This document shows, one piece after another, positions 60,746 to 64,000 of a stretch of DNA of 64,000 bases. Every line of letters starts with the position of its first letter. The first letter of the stretch is position 1. The notes under the pieces are model-generated. The model was not told where the DNA came from. It saw only the letters and a list, made by a program, of their open reading frames with translations, and made no database searches. Position numbers and translations under genes: made by a program. Source of the stretch: Arthrobacter sp. KBS0703 (GTDB lineage Bacteria; Actinomycetota; Actinomycetes; Actinomycetales; Micrococcaceae); contig NZ_MVDG02000001.1 in the NCBI RefSeq assembly GCF_002008315.2, forward strand, positions 1,364,001-1,428,000, in the 5' to 3' direction.

Positions 60746-61886
60746 CCGATGTCCTGATCGTGGGCGGCGGGCCGGTGGGCCTGTATCTGGGCGCGCTGTT
60801 GCTGCAGCAAGGGGTGTCGGTCCGGATCCTGGAGAAGCGAACCGGCCGAAACGCGCACACGAGGGCCATCGGCATCCATCCCCCGGCACTCGCCGCCCTG
60901 GCCCGCATCGGGGTGGCCTCGGCGCTCGTCGCCCAGGGTATCCCGATCCGCCGCGGCCAAGCTGTCAGTGCCGGCCGCGAGATCGCGGACATGCCGTTTG
61001 GGCCTGTGTCCGACCGCTCCCCCTTTGTCCTCGCCGTTCCCCAGCCGGTCACCGAGTCAGTCCTTGAGAGGCGCCTTCTTGAGCTCGACGGCGGCGCGCT
61101 GCTGCGCGGGGCTGAGGTGACGGACATGCACGACGACGGGGGCCGGGTCACGCTGGACGTCGCCGGGGCCGGCACCGGCGCGGGCGGTGCGGCGGGGCTG
61201 TCCGCCGCGCTCGCGGTCGGGGCGGACGGCGCCAATTCGACCGTGCGCCGGCTGCTGTCAGTGCCTGCTCGCGAAAAGCGGTATCCGGACCACTACCTGA
61301 TGGGCGATTTTCCCGAATCCACCGCTTATGGCAGCGATGCGGCCCTGTTCCTCGAGGAAGACGGCATAGTGGAGTCCTTTCCGCTGCCCGGCGGCGTGCG
61401 CCGGTGGGTGGTCAGGCTGGCGCGCCCGCCGGTCCGTCCAGACGCCGCCGATCTCGCCGGGCTCGTCGCGGCCAGGACGGGGTGGCGGTGGACGCCTCCT
61501 GCAACAGCATGCTCAGCAGCTTCGGCGTGCGCTCGCGGCTGGCCTCCCGCATGGTGGCCGGCAGGACGGCGCTTATCGGGGACGCCGCCCACGAAATTAG
61601 CCCCATCGGCGGCCAGGGCATGAACCTTGGCTGGCTCGACGCCGAGGCCCTGCTGCCGGTCATCGTTGCCGCACTGAACGGCGAGCCGACCGGCACCGCG
61701 CTTCGCTGCTTCGATGCGCAGCGCCGCCGGGCCGCCACGGCAGCCAGGCGCCAGGCGGAGGTAAATATGGCGCTCGGCAGGCCGCTCCCGGGCGGCGTGC
61801 TGCGGGCCCGAAACGCTGCCATCGCCCGGGTGGCTGCGGTTCCGGCGTTCAATGAGTTCGTGGCCAGGCGCTTCACCATGCAATGA
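60742..61886 (+). pseudogene. FAD-dependent monooxygenase, frameshifted
   Basis: Two frames together give about 380 residues of a PHBH-type flavoprotein hydroxylase. The first frame has DVLIVGGGPVGLYLGALLLQ (dinucleotide site), AVGADGANSTVRRLL and runs to LVAARTG. A one-base change in a G-rich stretch at about 61477-61490 shifts it; the second frame continues VAVDASCNSML, then GRTALIGDAAHEISPIGGQGMNLGW, the FAD ribityl-binding motif, to the stop at 61886. As read, the first frame ends at 61623 without the GD motif, so the enzyme would be inactive. A sequencing error in the G tract is possible. Confidence 0.78.
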
Positions 61887-61934
61887 GCCGGCAGTCCTCA
61901 TGCGGTGGCGCGGTCCCGGGCCTAGACTGCAAGC

Positions 61935-62894
61935 ATGCGTTCGCGACCGTGGACAGCCCGACGCCGGAACATGGGTGCCGCCGTCGTTCTCGCCGCAGCG
62001 GCGTTACTGGCACCGGCAGCATGCAGCCTGCCCGAGGCGACCCGCACGCCGCCGAGTCCGTCGGCCGGTACTCCGACGGCGCCGCCCCTCACGGCCATGG
62101 TGAACCAGTTCCGGGACAACTACGGGAAGCAGATCGTCGAGATCCAGCTGACCAACAACAGCTCACACACGATCACAGTCCAGGCAGCGGGCCTCGGCAC
62201 CCCGCTCTTCGCCGCCGGGATTGCCTGGCGGGCCTCGCCGGACGGAGCCGGGATTCCGCCCGGTCAGGCCAAGAGCCTGCCGGCGCACCTGACGGCCGCC
62301 AACTGCGCGGCGGGCACCGGCACCGGGAGTCCCGGCGACGCCCAGGATCCTGTGTCCGTCACGGTCCGGCTGTCGCCCGGCGGTGCGCACGAGAGCCTCC
62401 CCGCCACGGACCCGTTTGGTGTCCTCCCGCGGAACAACACCGAACAGTGCCTGGCCAGGGACGCGGGCTCCGTGGCCACGATTGGTCTTGGGCCGGCGCT
62501 TGAAATCTCCCGCGATGGCAAGGGTGCCCTGTTGCGGCTCTCCGTCCGTCCGTCGGTCCGCACTCCGCCCGAACAGCAGGGCGGCGCCAGCCGGCTGGTC
62601 ATCGAGCGCATCGACGGCACGCCGCTGCTGGCCGAGGACCCGGCAAGGCCTTGGCCGCTGGACTTGACCGTAGACGCCGGTGGTCCCGCCCAAGAACTCG
62701 AACTCGGAATCCGCCCGGCCCGCTGCGATCCGCATGCCGTGGCCGAGGACAAGGTAGGCACCGTCATCCCGCTGCGCGTCAGGGTGGGCGCCCGGACGGG
62801 CATCCTAAAGATCGCTGCGGACAGGGATCTGAGGGGCAGGATCCTTGACTTTGTCACGGTCGCGTGTGCCCGCACCACTAGGCTGTCCCCATGA
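61935..62894 (+). CDS. Putative secreted or lipid-anchored protein of unknown function
   Basis: A 319-residue protein. A twin-Arg-like basic start (RPWTARRRN) and a hydrophobic segment lead to APAACSLPE, a possible but non-canonical lipobox. A Pro/Thr/Ser-rich linker follows. The rest is beta-rich (IVEIQLTNNSSHTITVQ, LDFVTVACART), like an Ig-type extracellular protein. No family is recognised. Its stop overlaps the def start by four bases. Confidence 0.75.
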   Translation: MRSRPWTARRRNMGAAVVLAAAALLAPAACSLPEATRTPPSPSAGTPTAPPLTAMVNQFRDNYGKQIVEIQLTNNSSHTITVQAAGLGTPLFAAGIAWRASPDGAGIPPGQAKSLPAHLTAANCAAGTGTGSPGDAQDPVSVTVRLSPGGAHESLPATDPFGVLPRNNTEQCLARDAGSVATIGLGPALEISRDGKGALLRLSVRPSVRTPPEQQGGASRLVIERIDGTPLLAEDPARPWPLDLTVDAGGPAQELELGIRPARCDPHAVAEDKVGTVIPLRVRVGARTGILKIAADRDLRGRILDFVTVACARTTRLSP

Positions 62895-63604
62895 GCCAAG
62901 CATCACCGCCTACGTCCCTCAGCCCGGCCACAATCCGGGAACTCGTGCAGGAAATGCTCGCCGCGGACACGTTGCCGCCCATCGTGCAGGCCGGCCACCC
63001 GGTGCTGCGCCAGCACGCCGCGCCGTTCGACGGCCAGCTGGAAGCGGCTGAACTCAGCCAGCTCATAGCGCTGATGAGGAAGGTCATGCACGAGGCCCCC
63101 GGGGTCGGGCTGGCCGCCCCGCAACTGGGCATTCCGCTGCAGCTGGCCGTCCTTGAGGACCAGTTCGAAATCGACGAGGAAACCGCCGCGGCTCGCGGCC
63201 GGGTTCCGCTGGACTTCTTCGCAATCCTCAACCCGTCCTACACTCCGCTCGGCGACGCGACTGCGGCGTTCTTCGAAGGGTGCCTCTCCGTCTCGGGGCT
63301 GCAGGCCGTGGTGGAGCGCCCGGAGCGGGTCCGTCTCGACTTCGTGACACCGGAGGGCGGGCCGGCCAGCCGGGACTTTTCCGGCTGGCAGGCTCGGATC
63401 GTCCAGCATGAGACCGACCACCTGCAGGGAACGCTGTACCTCGACCGCGCCGAACTTCGCTCGCTCAGCACCAACAGCGAGTACGGCGCACGCTGGGCGG
63501 AGCCGGGCATCGGCAGAGCCCGGCAGGAACTCGGCTTCATGGGCGGGCGGCCGGGAAGTGCCGGCACGCCTGACGCGTCGGGCCAGCGGGACGCGTCGGG
63601 CTAG
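62891..63604 (+). CDS. def: Peptide deformylase
   Basis: A 237-residue deformylase that removes the N-formyl group from new proteins. The three motifs are present: GVGLAAPQLG, EGCLSVSG and QHETDHLQG, with Cys and both His metal ligands and the catalytic Glu. The N-terminal 30 residues and the Gly/Ser-rich C-terminal tail are extensions beyond the usual 170-200 residues. It starts with ATG overlapping the previous stop. It overlaps the convergent peptidase gene by four bases. Confidence 0.95.
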   Translation: MSQASPPTSLSPATIRELVQEMLAADTLPPIVQAGHPVLRQHAAPFDGQLEAAELSQLIALMRKVMHEAPGVGLAAPQLGIPLQLAVLEDQFEIDEETAAARGRVPLDFFAILNPSYTPLGDATAAFFEGCLSVSGLQAVVERPERVRLDFVTPEGGPASRDFSGWQARIVQHETDHLQGTLYLDRAELRSLSTNSEYGARWAEPGIGRARQELGFMGGRPGSAGTPDASGQRDASG

Positions 63605-64000
63605 CTGGACGGGTCAGGCTGGCTGGACGGCCCGGGATTCCCGGCGGTGGGCAGGAACCGCGACCACCACGCCAGGATGTGCTCAAAACGCTGCCGGCGG
63701 TGATGCGGCGTGCCGGACCGCGAGAGCTCGTGATCCTCCCCGGGGAACACAAGGAAGGCCGACTCCACACCCTGCTGCTTCAGCATGGTGAAGTACCGCT
63801 GGCCCTGTTCCACCGGGCAGCGCAGGTCGTCCTCGCTGTGGATCACGAGGGTGGGTGTCCTGACGGCGGCAATCGCTGCCATGGGACTCTGTGCCGCCAC
63901 CAGCTCTTCCGAGCGGCCGTTATATTCGCCCCCGAAGAACCACCCGATGTCCGATGATCCGGCAAAGCTGACGGGATCCAGGAAGCCGCGTTCCACGATG
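63601..64000 (-). CDS. S9-type peptidase (prolyl oligopeptidase family), C-terminal part
   Basis: The C-terminal 133 or so residues of an alpha/beta-hydrolase peptidase that continues beyond the window. TPTLVIHSEDDLRCPVEQGQ carries the catalytic Asp, and FPGEDHELSRSG carries the catalytic His. The nucleophile Ser lies upstream, outside the window. The tail ends in a Ser/Pro-rich stretch. The residues match the acylaminoacyl-peptidase-like S9 subfamily. Confidence 0.85.
   Translation of the reverse strand, partial: IVERGFLDPVSFAGSSDIGWFFGGEYNGRSEELVAAQSPMAAIAAVRTPTLVIHSEDDLRCPVEQGQRYFTMLKQQGVESAFLVFPGEDHELSRSGTPHHRRQRFEHILAWWSRFLPTAGNPGPSSQPDPSS

Overview
The window is a high-GC actinobacterial chromosome segment. 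Gene order (lepA-hemW-hrcA-dnaJ-rsmE-phoH-ybeY-CNNM/CBS-era, leuA-recO-uppS, the split cta/qcr respiratory genes, trpD) and protein character point to Micrococcaceae, most likely Arthrobacter or Pseudarthrobacter. This placement is by recognition, not by a database search. No rRNA, tRNA, CRISPR array or intact insertion sequence was seen.

Layout. 1-23.5 kb is a housekeeping block: a PemK/MazF-like protein, lepA, hemW, two DUF genes, hrcA-dnaJ-rsmE behind a CIRCE operator, a GerMN lipoprotein, phoH-ybeY-CNNM/CBS-era, an LCP cell-wall ligase, an M13 metallopeptidase, leuA with a leucine-rich leader peptide, recO, uppS, a hydrolase and pyrD. 23.6-36.6 kb is mainly respiratory: an A-type Fe-S carrier, ctaC-ctaD-ctaF on the plus strand and ctaE-qcrC-qcrA-qcrB on the minus strand. 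Between these halves sit ptsH and a DasR-like GntR regulator, divergent around a near-consensus dre operator. trpD closes this part, divergent from ctaE.

36.6-49 kb is accessory and partly decayed. It holds small stand-alone proteins (Lrp/RAM, VOC, LysE, SRPBCC, PhoD-like), an NCS1 permease, a broken class V aminotransferase, three dihydrofolate-reductase-family genes of which two look damaged, and an AT-richer patch with one hypothetical gene and an imperfect direct repeat. 49.6-55.5 kb is one very large gene for a secreted heme peroxidase (about 1955 residues) with RTX calcium repeats, three fibronectin III domains and two Ig-like domains. A UvrA/DrrC-type ABC ATPase and a VOC gene follow on the opposite strand.

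58.8-61.9 kb is a type III polyketide synthase, methyltransferase and FAD monooxygenase operon whose last gene carries a frameshift. The window ends with a secreted protein, a peptide deformylase and the C-terminal end of an S9-type peptidase.

Main points of interest are the multidomain peroxidase with its unexplained leader region, the type III PKS operon, the dre-controlled ptsH/dasR pair, the leuA attenuator, and the fact that the apparent frameshifts fall only in accessory genes.
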